Part shown: piece by piece, positions 51,524-59,202 of the stretch
How the letters are laid out: every line of letters begins with the position of its first letter
Position numbering within the stretch: position 1 is the stretch's first letter
DNA from: Aliisedimentitalea scapharcae
GTDB lineage: Bacteria > Pseudomonadota > Alphaproteobacteria > Rhodobacterales > Rhodobacteraceae
Assembly: GCF_045277565.1 (NCBI RefSeq)
Contig: NZ_CP123584.1
Span: 2,666,001-2,730,000, forward strand
Length of the DNA stretch: 64,000 nucleotides
Reading direction: 5' to 3'
Notes under the pieces: generated by a model
Database searches by the model: none
The model's input: the letters and a program-made list of their open reading frames with translations, nothing else
Told to the model about the DNA's origin: nothing
Position numbers and translations under genes: made by a program

Positions 51524-52585
51524 TCAGGCGCGACGGCGACGCCCACCGGCGCGTCCACCGCGACCCCGGGTTTCTTCGCCCTCTTTGGCAGGGGCCTTGT
51601 TGAATTTGATCCACTCACCCCCATGCGGGTCATTGTTGGTCAGGAAATTCGCTGCACGGATGGCTTCCATTTCCTTGCCAGCGCGCGATTTGGTGGAGCC
51701 CAGACCGAACATCTGGCAGAATGTCTCGTCGTCCATGTCCGCAGGCAGGATGATACCCGATGCTTCCACTTCGGCGCGTTTCTCAGCGATCTTCTTGGGA
51801 CCGGTTGGCAAAGCGACCGGGTTCATGATCGCGGATGTCATGCCCGCGCCCATGGCCATCGGCAGGAAGGCGTTGTTGATGCCGTGACGATTCGGCAGAC
51901 CGAAAGAAATGTTGGACGCACCACAGGTGGTGTTCACACCCAGTTCCTCGCGCAGGCGGCGCACCAGCGCAAACACCTGCAAACCGGCTGTCCCCATGGC
52001 ACCAACCGGCATCACCAGCGGGTCGACCACGATATCATGGGCCGGGATTCCAAAATCGGCCGCACGCTGCACGATCTTCTTCGCGACTTCAAAACGGACA
52101 TCGGGATCTTCCGAGATACCGGTGTCGTCGTTCGAGATTGCCACGACGGGAACATTGTACTTCTTGACCAGCGGCAGAACCAGCTCCAGGCGGTCTTCTT
52201 CGCCTGTGACCGAGTTCAACAGAGGACGACCTTCGGCAGCGGCCAGGCCAGCTTCCAGTGCGCCAGGAACCGAGCTGTCGATACACAGCGGAACGTCAAC
52301 CAGCCCCTGCACCATTTCGACGATCCTGGTCATCAGCGGCGGTTCGGTTTCATTGGGGTTCGGGTTCGAGTTATACACCACACCCGCATTGATATCGAGA
52401 ATGGTCGCCCCGGCAGCAACCTGGGCCAGCGCATCTTTTTCCACGGTGGAGAAGTCACCGGCTTCCAGCTCGGCAGCCAGCTTCTTACGGCCGGTCGGGT
52501 TGATCCGTTCACCGATCACACAGAACGGCTCGTCAAAGCCCAGGACCGCTGTTTTTGTTTTTGATTCTACGACTGTACGGGTCAT
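51524..52585 (-). CDS. Methyltetrahydrofolate-corrinoid methyltransferase-like protein
   Basis: A 353-residue pterin-binding TIM barrel related to MtgA, AcsE and the MetH folate domain. FCVIGERINPTGRKKL at 21-36, ATILDINAGV, PLCIDSSVPGALEAGL and GASNISFGLPNRHGIN match the pterin site. It would move a methyl group between a corrinoid protein and tetrahydrofolate. The final 18 residues are Arg/Gly-rich (ETRGRGGRAGGRRRRA), an unusual extension like that on the N terminus of the MttB-like protein at 6950-8491. It follows metF with a nine-base gap. No corrinoid protein gene is visible nearby. Confidence 0.85.
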   Translation of the reverse strand: MTRTVVESKTKTAVLGFDEPFCVIGERINPTGRKKLAAELEAGDFSTVEKDALAQVAAGATILDINAGVVYNSNPNPNETEPPLMTRIVEMVQGLVDVPLCIDSSVPGALEAGLAAAEGRPLLNSVTGEEDRLELVLPLVKKYNVPVVAISNDDTGISEDPDVRFEVAKKIVQRAADFGIPAHDIVVDPLVMPVGAMGTAGLQVFALVRRLREELGVNTTCGASNISFGLPNRHGINNAFLPMAMGAGMTSAIMNPVALPTGPKKIAEKRAEVEASGIILPADMDDETFCQMFGLGSTKSRAGKEMEAIRAANFLTNNDPHGGEWIKFNKAPAKEGEETRGRGGRAGGRRRRA

Positions 52586-52594
52586 TATTGATCC

Positions 52595-53521
52595 TCAGGA
52601 ATTGACCGGCTTTGCCGAAGCGCCGCCATTGTTGATTGCCCAGTTGGCGTTGGTTTTGATGCCACCCAACGGGAAGAAGTGGACATTGGTGATGTTAAAG
52701 TCCGGGTTGGCGGCCTTGTGGGCTGCCAGTTCGGTCAGAACATCTGTCGGCTCATAGGGCAGGAGCAGCTTGGACACGTCCATCGCGCGCTTTTGCAGAA
52801 CCTTCAGTGACGGGCCAACACCACAGGCGATGGCGAATTTGATCAGGGTCTGCAGTTTTGCCGGGCCCGCGATACCGATGTGGATCGGAATATCGACGCC
52901 TGCGGCTTTGACTGCATTGGCCCATTCAATGATTGGTCCAGCTTCAAAGGCGAACTGGGTTGCCAGTGCCATCTTGGCATCGGTGCGCTCGGAGAACTGC
53001 TGTTTCCACTGCAGTGCTTCGGCAACGTTTTTGGTCGATCCATCAGGGTCGATGTCCTTGTTGCCTTCGGGGTGTCCCGCCACATGCAGGTTTTCAAACC
53101 CTGCCTTGTCGAACAGGCCGGTTTCCAACAGCTGCATCGAGCTGTGAAACGCACCATGCGGGTTGGCAACACCGCCTGCCAGCAGCAACGCCTGCTTGAC
53201 GTCGGCTTCGCCCTGATAGCGGTTGATCCAATCGGCCAGTATGGCCTGGTCCTTGATGATGCGCGCGGGGAAATGCGGCATCACCGGGTAACCCTCGGCA
53301 TTCAGGCGCTTGGCCGTGTCCACCATTTCTTCGATCGGGGTGCCTTCGATATGGGCGATGTAAACCCGCGTGCCTTCGGGCAGCAGGTCACGGAAGCTGT
53401 CAACCTTGGCCGCGGTCCGGGGCATGACTTCGATCGAATACCCCTGCAAAAGGGCTTCGACCTGCGGGTTGACGGGCTGTGCGCCAGCGGCGTCACGTTT
53501 CTTGAAGTTCAACAAAGCCAT
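52595..53521 (-). CDS. Methylenetetrahydrofolate reductase-like protein
   Basis: A 308-residue MTHFR-fold protein. The family elements are RVYIAHIEGTPIEEMVDTAKRL, QALLLAGGVANPHG (near 120), the LHVAGHPEGN segment and ALATQFAFEAGPIIEWA near 197. ATG 53521 is chosen because of GGGAGG upstream. It probably links methylene- and methyl-THF. It could work in the oxidative direction for methyl groups taken from methylated amines together with the MtgA-like enzyme, an inference from adjacency. Confidence 0.87.
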   Translation of the reverse strand: MALLNFKKRDAAGAQPVNPQVEALLQGYSIEVMPRTAAKVDSFRDLLPEGTRVYIAHIEGTPIEEMVDTAKRLNAEGYPVMPHFPARIIKDQAILADWINRYQGEADVKQALLLAGGVANPHGAFHSSMQLLETGLFDKAGFENLHVAGHPEGNKDIDPDGSTKNVAEALQWKQQFSERTDAKMALATQFAFEAGPIIEWANAVKAAGVDIPIHIGIAGPAKLQTLIKFAIACGVGPSLKVLQKRAMDVSKLLLPYEPTDVLTELAAHKAANPDFNITNVHFFPLGGIKTNANWAINNGGASAKPVNS

Positions 53522-53547
53522 TGCGGCCTCCCAAAAAGATGTCAGGC

Positions 53548-53844
53548 TCATGCCCATCCGTCATTCGCGATCAGCACCTTGAGGCGATCCTGATCATATT
53601 CCGTTTCCAGGCGGACAGCTTCAGCCTCTGCCACTTCGGCGGGATCTCCCTCGACCGAAACTGGCGCGGCCTTGCGCCATTCTGCCAAATAGGCATCCGC
53701 GTCCTTGGCGTTGACCTTCATCGCCGCTCGGTCGATCGCCTGTTCAAAGCGTTCTTCCAATTGACGCTTGGCTCCGCGGCGTCCCTTGCCCACGATGACC
53801 TGGGCTGGAATGTCGCGCCAATATACGATTGTGACGTCGGGCAT
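53548..53844 (-). CDS. PF13769 'virulence factor' family small protein
   Basis: A 98-residue soluble protein starting MPDVTIVYWRDIPAQVIVGKGRRGAK and containing RFEQAIDRAAMKVNAKDADAYLAEWRKA, a pattern I know from the so-called virulence-factor domain in alphaproteobacteria. The name is historical and says little about function. It lies 26 bases upstream of the metF-like gene, and the three genes form a likely operon, suggesting a role in one-carbon metabolism. Confidence 0.8.
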   Translation of the reverse strand: MPDVTIVYWRDIPAQVIVGKGRRGAKRQLEERFEQAIDRAAMKVNAKDADAYLAEWRKAAPVSVEGDPAEVAEAEAVRLETEYDQDRLKVLIANDGWA

Positions 53845-54134
53845 TGCTGGAATCCGTCCTCTTTAGCTGGTGGTCCGGTTCTAATGCGGTGCGCACAGTT
53901 TCAATGGTCGAATTTCGACAACACAGTCCTTGAGAGCGACCTTTTGTATGCGGTGGTGTTTTATTCGCATCCTGAATGGATGGCCACCGGGTGCCGGGAT
54001 CATTCTGTTCAACATGATGATGAGTCTGACAGCACTGTCACCCGCCCCCCTATTTTTGCCCGGTGGGGCACGGGACAGGGAATGTTGACAATCGAAATGG
54101 GACAGGAAAAACTGTCGAAAAATGAGCAGGACAA
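53845..54134. other. Intergenic region
   Basis: About 290 bases without a supported gene; it holds the divergent promoters of the one-carbon unit and the sulfotransferase gene. A minus-strand open frame of 100 codons has no ribosome binding site. Confidence 0.5.
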
Positions 54135-54785
54135 ATGGTAATTTCGGTAGAAAAGTTCGGGGTGGTCTATGCGGCCGTCCCAAAGGCCGGGTGTTCGTCG
54201 GTCAAAGCGATGCTTGCGGATCTGGTTCCCGAAGCGGTTTCAGATCAAGGCGGTGCAGACAGGGAAGCCGCCCATCACGCTGCCTTTCAAACCCGACGGT
54301 GGCGGGGCGACAAACTTCTTGCGCTTCCTGACGCGTTTCGGTTCACGGTCGTACGCGACCCGGTCAAACGGCTGATGTCAGTTTACACGGATCGCGTTGT
54401 CGGCAGGAACGATCTGTACAACAGCCGTCGATTGCGCCGTCAAAGCGAATTGCCGCTGGATCCGGACCCTGACATGTTTTTTGGAAATATCCAACGGTAC
54501 GCATCCTTGTCTTCGGTCATCAAGCACCACGTTTTTCCCACCTCTATGTTTACCGGCGTTGATCTGAGCCTGTATGACAAGGTCTATCGAACCAACGAGA
54601 TGGCCCAAGTGGCGCTGGACCTCAGCGCCCATACCGGGATTTCGCTCTCCTCCAAACACGCCAACAAAAGCAAAGCAAAACTGGATTTCAACGACCTAAA
54701 GCCCGAGACACAAGATCAGGTGCGGGCTTTTCTGGCCGAGGATTACGATCTTCTCTCTGACTATTTCGACAATCCGTTCGCCTGA
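54135..54785 (+). CDS. Sulfotransferase family 2 protein
   Basis: A 216-residue protein with the PAPS-binding elements of the family: VPKAGCSSVK at residues 15-24 (5'-phosphosulfate loop) and FTVVRDPVKRLMSVY near 77-91 (3'-phosphate binding). FGNIQRYASLSSVIKHHVFPTSMF and KVYRTNEMAQV follow. Such enzymes sulfate carbohydrates. No glycosyltransferase is adjacent, and the acceptor is unknown. ATG 54135 has GCAGGA upstream. Confidence 0.82.
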   Translation: MVISVEKFGVVYAAVPKAGCSSVKAMLADLVPEAVSDQGGADREAAHHAAFQTRRWRGDKLLALPDAFRFTVVRDPVKRLMSVYTDRVVGRNDLYNSRRLRRQSELPLDPDPDMFFGNIQRYASLSSVIKHHVFPTSMFTGVDLSLYDKVYRTNEMAQVALDLSAHTGISLSSKHANKSKAKLDFNDLKPETQDQVRAFLAEDYDLLSDYFDNPFA

Positions 54786-54859
54786 GGCCTACACAGCTTG
54801 CGGTCTGGGATTGCCGTGCCTATTGTCAAAGGTAACACGATAATCGGAGGGCGTGAATC

Positions 54860-55972
54860 ATGGCGCCCAAGCGTCCCAAAGGTGCGGGCGCATTCCCCAG
54901 AGCGGTCGAGAGCCCCGCGCCAAAACAGCCCGACCCCGACGCGCTTTACGCGGCGTTGGATCTGGGTACGAACAGTTGCCGAATGCTGATTGCCCAACCC
55001 AAGGGCAGCGGCTTTCATGTGGTGGACAGCTTCTCCAAATCGGTGCAGCTGGGTGCCGGGTTGGAACGAACGGGCCGCTTGTCCCGTTCGTCGATGGCGC
55101 GCACCGTTCAGGCGCTGCGCATCTGTCAGCAGAAACTGAAACGCAACCGGGTGCGCCGGATGCGCCTGGTCACCACAGAAGCCTGCCGTCGGGCCCGCAA
55201 TTCCCGTGAATTCATTCGCCAGGTAAAACGCGAAACCGGTTTGACGCTCGAGGTTATCCAACCCGAGGAAGAAGCCCGTCTGGCAGTGATCTCTTGTGCA
55301 CCACTGGTCAGCACCAAGACCGAGCAGCTATTGGTGGTGGATATCGGTGGTGGGTCGACGGAATTGGTGTGGATCGACATTTCGTCTGTGCCGCGGCGCG
55401 ACCGCCCATCAGCGATCATGCGGCTGCACGCCGGGTTTCACCCCGCCGAAAGCCCGTTTCCCGCCGCCAAGGTGGTCGATTGGATTTCGGTGCCCTTGGG
55501 GGTTGCCACCCTGCGTGATCAGTTCAATGACGTCGAAGACGATTCTGCACGCTTTGCGTTGATGAGTTGGTTCTTTGAAGAAAACCTGGCCGATTTTGCA
55601 CCCTACAAGGACGAACAGGCCCGCGCCGGGTTCCAGATCGTCGGCACGTCAGGCACGGTGACAACGGTTGCGGCAACGCATCTTGGGCTGAAACGGTATG
55701 ACCGAACCAAAGTGGACGGGCTGCGCATGACCAGCGATCAGATCGACAAGGTCATCCGCGGCTATCTGGATCTGGGTCCCCTGGGGCGACGCAAGGATCC
55801 GCGGATCGGCGAAGACCGGCAGGCGTTGATCATGTCTGGTTCTGCGATCCTTCAGGCGCTATTGAGGTGCTGGCCGACAGATCGTCTGTCCGTGGCAGAT
55901 CGGGGACTGCGCGAGGGTTTACTCTATGCCCAAATGAGCGCAGATGGCGTTCTGGAAGACGGGCCCTTCTGA
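54860..55972 (+). CDS. Ppx/GppA phosphatase family protein
   Basis: A 370-residue ASKHA-fold phosphatase acting on polyphosphate or pppGpp. ALDLGTNSCRMLIAQP at about 32-47 is the phosphate-1 motif. TEACRRARNSREFI, VVDIGGGSTELVW (phosphate 2) and IVGTSGTVTTVAATHL (adenosine motif) follow in order. A basic 28-residue N-terminal extension precedes the domain. GGAGGG precedes ATG. It is followed by rlmE with 76 bases between them, a pairing that is common in alphaproteobacteria to my knowledge. Confidence 0.92.
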   Translation: MAPKRPKGAGAFPRAVESPAPKQPDPDALYAALDLGTNSCRMLIAQPKGSGFHVVDSFSKSVQLGAGLERTGRLSRSSMARTVQALRICQQKLKRNRVRRMRLVTTEACRRARNSREFIRQVKRETGLTLEVIQPEEEARLAVISCAPLVSTKTEQLLVVDIGGGSTELVWIDISSVPRRDRPSAIMRLHAGFHPAESPFPAAKVVDWISVPLGVATLRDQFNDVEDDSARFALMSWFFEENLADFAPYKDEQARAGFQIVGTSGTVTTVAATHLGLKRYDRTKVDGLRMTSDQIDKVIRGYLDLGPLGRRKDPRIGEDRQALIMSGSAILQALLRCWPTDRLSVADRGLREGLLYAQMSADGVLEDGPF

Positions 55973-56048
55973 AAGCTCGCCACATTCTCTATATATGCGG
56001 GACCGATACCTCGATCTCCGGCCCAGACGACGACACAGGTGACAGACC

Positions 56049-56765
56049 ATGGCAAAGACTCCCAGCGGCAAGAACAATTCCGGTCGCGGATTGCGTGACC
56101 TGACGGTCAAGGTCAAAACCGCCCGTGGGCGCACGCTCAGCTCGACCCGGTGGCTGCAACGACAATTGAACGACCCCTATGTCAAACGTGCCCAGGTCGA
56201 AGGGTATCGTGGTCGCGCGGCATTCAAGATTATGGAGGTGGACGACAAGTTCCGCTTTTTGGTTCCAGGTGCCCGTGTGGTCGATTTGGGTTGCGCCCCG
56301 GGCGGCTGGTGTCAGGTCGCTGTCAAACGGGTCAACACCTTGGGCGAAAAGCCCGGTAAAAAGGTAGGCACCATTTTAGGCGTCGATCTGCAAGAGGTTG
56401 AACCGCTGGCCGGTGCCGAATTCCATGTTCTGGATTTCATGGCCGATGACGCCGATTTGCAAGTCAAGGAATGGCTGGGTGGCAAGGCCGATGTGGTGAT
56501 GTCCGACATGGCAGCTGCCAGCTCCGGACACAAACAGACCGACCATTTGCGGATCATCGCCCTGTGCGAGGCGGCCGCCTATTTCGCCTTTGATGTGCTC
56601 GAAGAGGGCGGCACCTTTGTTGCCAAGGTCCTGGCTGGTGGGGCCGAAGGCGAGCTGCAAAAGCTCCTGAAACAGAAATTCACCAAGGTCGGCTATATGA
56701 AACCGCCCTCGTCGCGGTCGGACAGTTCCGAAAAATTCGTTGTCGCCATGGGATATCGCGGCTGA
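56049..56765 (+). CDS. rlmE: 23S rRNA (uridine-2552-2'-O)-methyltransferase RlmE
   Basis: A 238-residue FtsJ-type rRNA methyltransferase. The catalytic lysine K60 is in RAAFKIMEVD. The SAM-binding loop is VVDLGCAPGGW at 77-87, the catalytic aspartate is in VVMSDMAAASSGH, and a further lysine is in TFVAKVLAGG. A basic N terminus of about 30 residues precedes the conserved STRWLQRQLNDPYVKRA, as usual in alphaproteobacteria. It modifies the A-loop of the 50S subunit. Confidence 0.95.
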   Translation: MAKTPSGKNNSGRGLRDLTVKVKTARGRTLSSTRWLQRQLNDPYVKRAQVEGYRGRAAFKIMEVDDKFRFLVPGARVVDLGCAPGGWCQVAVKRVNTLGEKPGKKVGTILGVDLQEVEPLAGAEFHVLDFMADDADLQVKEWLGGKADVVMSDMAAASSGHKQTDHLRIIALCEAAAYFAFDVLEEGGTFVAKVLAGGAEGELQKLLKQKFTKVGYMKPPSSRSDSSEKFVVAMGYRG

Positions 56766-56784
56766 CCTGTGTTTCGTCTCGGTC

Positions 56785-56982
56785 TCAGGACGGTCGGGGC
56801 GGACCCCACGACTGATTGGCGCGCTCCAGGAACTGGCGGTGTGTCTGACTGACCGGACTTCTTCGACGTTTCTTGAACTTCAACCGCGATGAAATCCGGT
56901 CCGACAGGTTTTCCTGTCGGATCAGTTCGAACAATTGCGCATGACGTGGTGGCGCAGTCTCATCAAAATTGGCAGCTGGCAT
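56785..56982 (-). CDS. Small basic protein of unknown function
   Basis: A 65-residue frame, MPAANFDETAPPRHAQLFELIRQ..., with FKKRRRSPVSQTHRQFLERAN near the end. A GAGGAAAG Shine-Dalgarno about seven bases before ATG 56982 supports it. It lies downstream of the YihY gene on the same strand, after about 96 bases. No family is recognised. Confidence 0.5.
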   Translation of the reverse strand: MPAANFDETAPPRHAQLFELIRQENLSDRISSRLKFKKRRRSPVSQTHRQFLERANQSWGPPRPS

Positions 56983-57078
56983 GACAGTCTTTCCTCGGCA
57001 GCGGCAGACAGGTTAGCCCACAGCCGTAAACAAAGACTTTGCGCCAGCCATGACGCGAAAAAGGCAATTTGTTGCCGG

Positions 57079-57942
57079 TCAGGCCGACTCCTGGTTCGGG
57101 TCTTCCTGTAACAACGCACCGTTGAATTCCGCCCCCAGGATCAAGATCGCCGCATTCAGGTACAGGAAAATCAATGCCGCCATCGCCCCGGCCAACCCGG
57201 CATAGGTGGCGGAATAGCTGGCGAACTGCGCGATATAATAGGCAAACCCCCAACCGGCCAGCACCCAGAGCACAACAGTGAGGATCACACCCGGAAAAAT
57301 CTCCCGGATTGTATGGCTGTGACCCGGCAGCCAGCGATGACACGCCAGAACAGCCAAAATCGGCGTGATCGCAATCATGCCTCGGCTCAGGTTGTCTGAT
57401 GAAAACACCTCTGTGACCTCATCAGGAAAGGCGGCATTCAGCAGGCTGGTATACAATGGCAAAGCCAGTTCCAGCACGGCAATAGCCAGAACCCCTGCCC
57501 CGCCGGCCATGACAAACCCCATGCACACCAACCGCGACCGCCAAAAGGGGCGCGTATCGTCTTCGTGATAGGCCTGTGTCATGGCAACACGAACCGCATC
57601 CACCCCGTTTGAGGCAAAATACAAAGTCAAAATCCCACCAATCGTCATCAGCTTCGACCCCGAAGCGGACAGCACCGCATTCAGTTCCGACACGATTGGT
57701 TCGGAAATCTGGTCCGGCCAGGCACCGAACACCAGATTGATCATGTCCGCGCGCTGGACGTCCGTGGACCACATTTCCGCGACCGCCCCGGACAGCGCCA
57801 CGGTGAACAGGACAAAGGGAAACAAGGCCAACATCATCGACATCGCAACATGGCTGCTCATTACCCAGCCGTTCTTGCGGTTGAACCGGCCAAGCGCCGA
57901 AATCAGCGCACGCCAATAGACCGACGGGTCATTTGTGGTCAT
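57079..57942 (-). CDS. YihY/BrkB family membrane protein
   Basis: A 287-residue inner-membrane protein with six helices. The family features are SSHVAMSMMLALFPFVLFTVAL near the first helix, the ILTLYFASNGVDAVRVAMTQAY segment and a final LNAAILILGAEFNGAL. ATG 57942 lies eight bases after an AGGAG box; ATG 57948, two codons earlier, would be too close to it. It overlaps the potassium-channel gene by 14 bases. Function is unknown; the old RNase BN annotation is not supported. Confidence 0.87.
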   Translation of the reverse strand: MTTNDPSVYWRALISALGRFNRKNGWVMSSHVAMSMMLALFPFVLFTVALSGAVAEMWSTDVQRADMINLVFGAWPDQISEPIVSELNAVLSASGSKLMTIGGILTLYFASNGVDAVRVAMTQAYHEDDTRPFWRSRLVCMGFVMAGGAGVLAIAVLELALPLYTSLLNAAFPDEVTEVFSSDNLSRGMIAITPILAVLACHRWLPGHSHTIREIFPGVILTVVLWVLAGWGFAYYIAQFASYSATYAGLAGAMAALIFLYLNAAILILGAEFNGALLQEDPNQESA

Positions 57943-58393
57943 GTTCATGGTCTCCTGACCCTATGTGCATGGTCTGGCGCAGGGCCTGCCCCAAGACGGC
58001 CACCAGAAAGGCGGTGCTGATTCCAAAGGCCAACAGGCCGGTAACGGCGGAAAAGCCGCCAAAGATCCTGAGCCCCGGCCCCAGGACAACATCGCCATAC
58101 CCCAATGCGGTATAAGAGATCAGCGAGAAATAGACCGCCGTATTCCAATCCGGCAAGGCTCCGCTGAAAACAAACGCCACAGCCCAGACCCAGACCTGTA
58201 ATGAATGTGCCAACAGGATGAAGGCCAGAGAGGTCAGCAAAAGCACCGCGTTATGGCCGATGGTCATTATCCCCAGCAAACGCTTGCCCAGCCACTGAAG
58301 AACAGAAATGCACACCAGCAACAGGGTGCCTTCAATCAGCAAGCAGATGCACAGATATAGAGATCCCCACAACAGTTGATGGAGCAAAGTCAT
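57929..58393 (-). CDS. Two-TM potassium channel-like protein
   Basis: A 154-residue membrane protein. The pore loop and selectivity filter read SLISYTALGYGDV near 100-112, close to the TxGYGD filter, followed by an inner helix GGFSAVTGLLAFGISTAFLVAVL. Two further N-terminal helices precede the pore (YLCICLLIEGTLLLVCISVL, VLLLTSLAFILLAHSLQVWV). The tail is His/Asp-rich (GSGDHEHDHK). A GGAGG box precedes ATG 58393. It is translationally coupled to the YihY-family gene. Confidence 0.87.
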   Translation of the reverse strand: MTLLHQLLWGSLYLCICLLIEGTLLLVCISVLQWLGKRLLGIMTIGHNAVLLLTSLAFILLAHSLQVWVWAVAFVFSGALPDWNTAVYFSLISYTALGYGDVVLGPGLRIFGGFSAVTGLLAFGISTAFLVAVLGQALRQTMHIGSGDHEHDHK

Positions 58394-58545
58394 GTTGGGC
58401 CTCCGGATTGGCCTGAATGTGTATCGGGGTTGCGGACGTCGCGACACCATGGCGGCAATGGTCACTGGACAGAAACGCATTTGAACCTATTGATGTAAAG
58501 GACCATTTCTTTGCAGGATCCGCAAGTCGGTGAAGGAAAGCCCCA

Positions 58546-59202
58546 ATGTTGTTGTCGGTTCGAAATGTGACCAAGACCTATTCCGGCCAGAACATGGGGC
58601 GGGCGGTTCTGAGGGATGTTTCGCTGGATCTCGCGGCCGGAGATACGCTGGCCCTGACTGGCGAAAGCGGGTCCGGGAAATCGACCCTGCTGCATCTGGT
58701 CGGAGCATTGGACACATTTGACAGCGGCGAGATTACTTTGATGGGCCAGACCTATGGCGCGTTGGGCGACACAGGGCGTGCGGCACTGCGTCGACAGAGT
58801 CTGGCGCTGGTGTTTCAACAGTTCAATCTGATCCCGTCGCTAAGCGTTCTTCAGAATGTCACCTTTCAGGCGCGGCTGGCCGGGCAGCATGATCAGGCCT
58901 GGGTCAATCAGCTGATCGACCGATTGGGGTTGTCCGACCTGACCGACCGTTTCCCCGAACAATTGTCCGGCGGCCAACAACAGCGGGTCGCCATCGGGCG
59001 GGCCTTGGCCCCCCGGCCACAGTTGCTTTTGGCTGACGAGCCAACCGGAAACCTGGATGAAACGTCCAGCCAGGCCGTGCTGGATCTGATGCTGGATCTG
59101 GTTGCTGACAGCGGTACAGCCCTGTTTCTTGTCACCCATTCACAGCAGATCGCGAACCGGCTGAACCGCAGGCTGCATCTGTCTGGCGGCCATCTACAAT
59201 GA
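58546..59202 (+). CDS. ABC transporter ATP-binding protein (LolD/MacB-type)
   Basis: A 218-residue ATPase. Walker A GESGSGKST lies near 39-47, the Q-loop FQQFNLIPSLSVLQNV near 90-105, the signature LSGGQQQRVAIGRAL near 140-154, and Walker B LLLADEPTGNLDE follows. The layout matches the LolD/MacB/FtsE group that works with FtsX-like permeases. It overlaps the permease gene by four bases. An AAGGAAAG box precedes the ATG. Confidence 0.94.
   Translation: MLLSVRNVTKTYSGQNMGRAVLRDVSLDLAAGDTLALTGESGSGKSTLLHLVGALDTFDSGEITLMGQTYGALGDTGRAALRRQSLALVFQQFNLIPSLSVLQNVTFQARLAGQHDQAWVNQLIDRLGLSDLTDRFPEQLSGGQQQRVAIGRALAPRPQLLLADEPTGNLDETSSQAVLDLMLDLVADSGTALFLVTHSQQIANRLNRRLHLSGGHLQ

Noticed and set aside
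51623..52564. 313-codon plus-strand open frame
   Set aside because: It is antisense to the MtgA-like gene, which has conserved pterin-site motifs.
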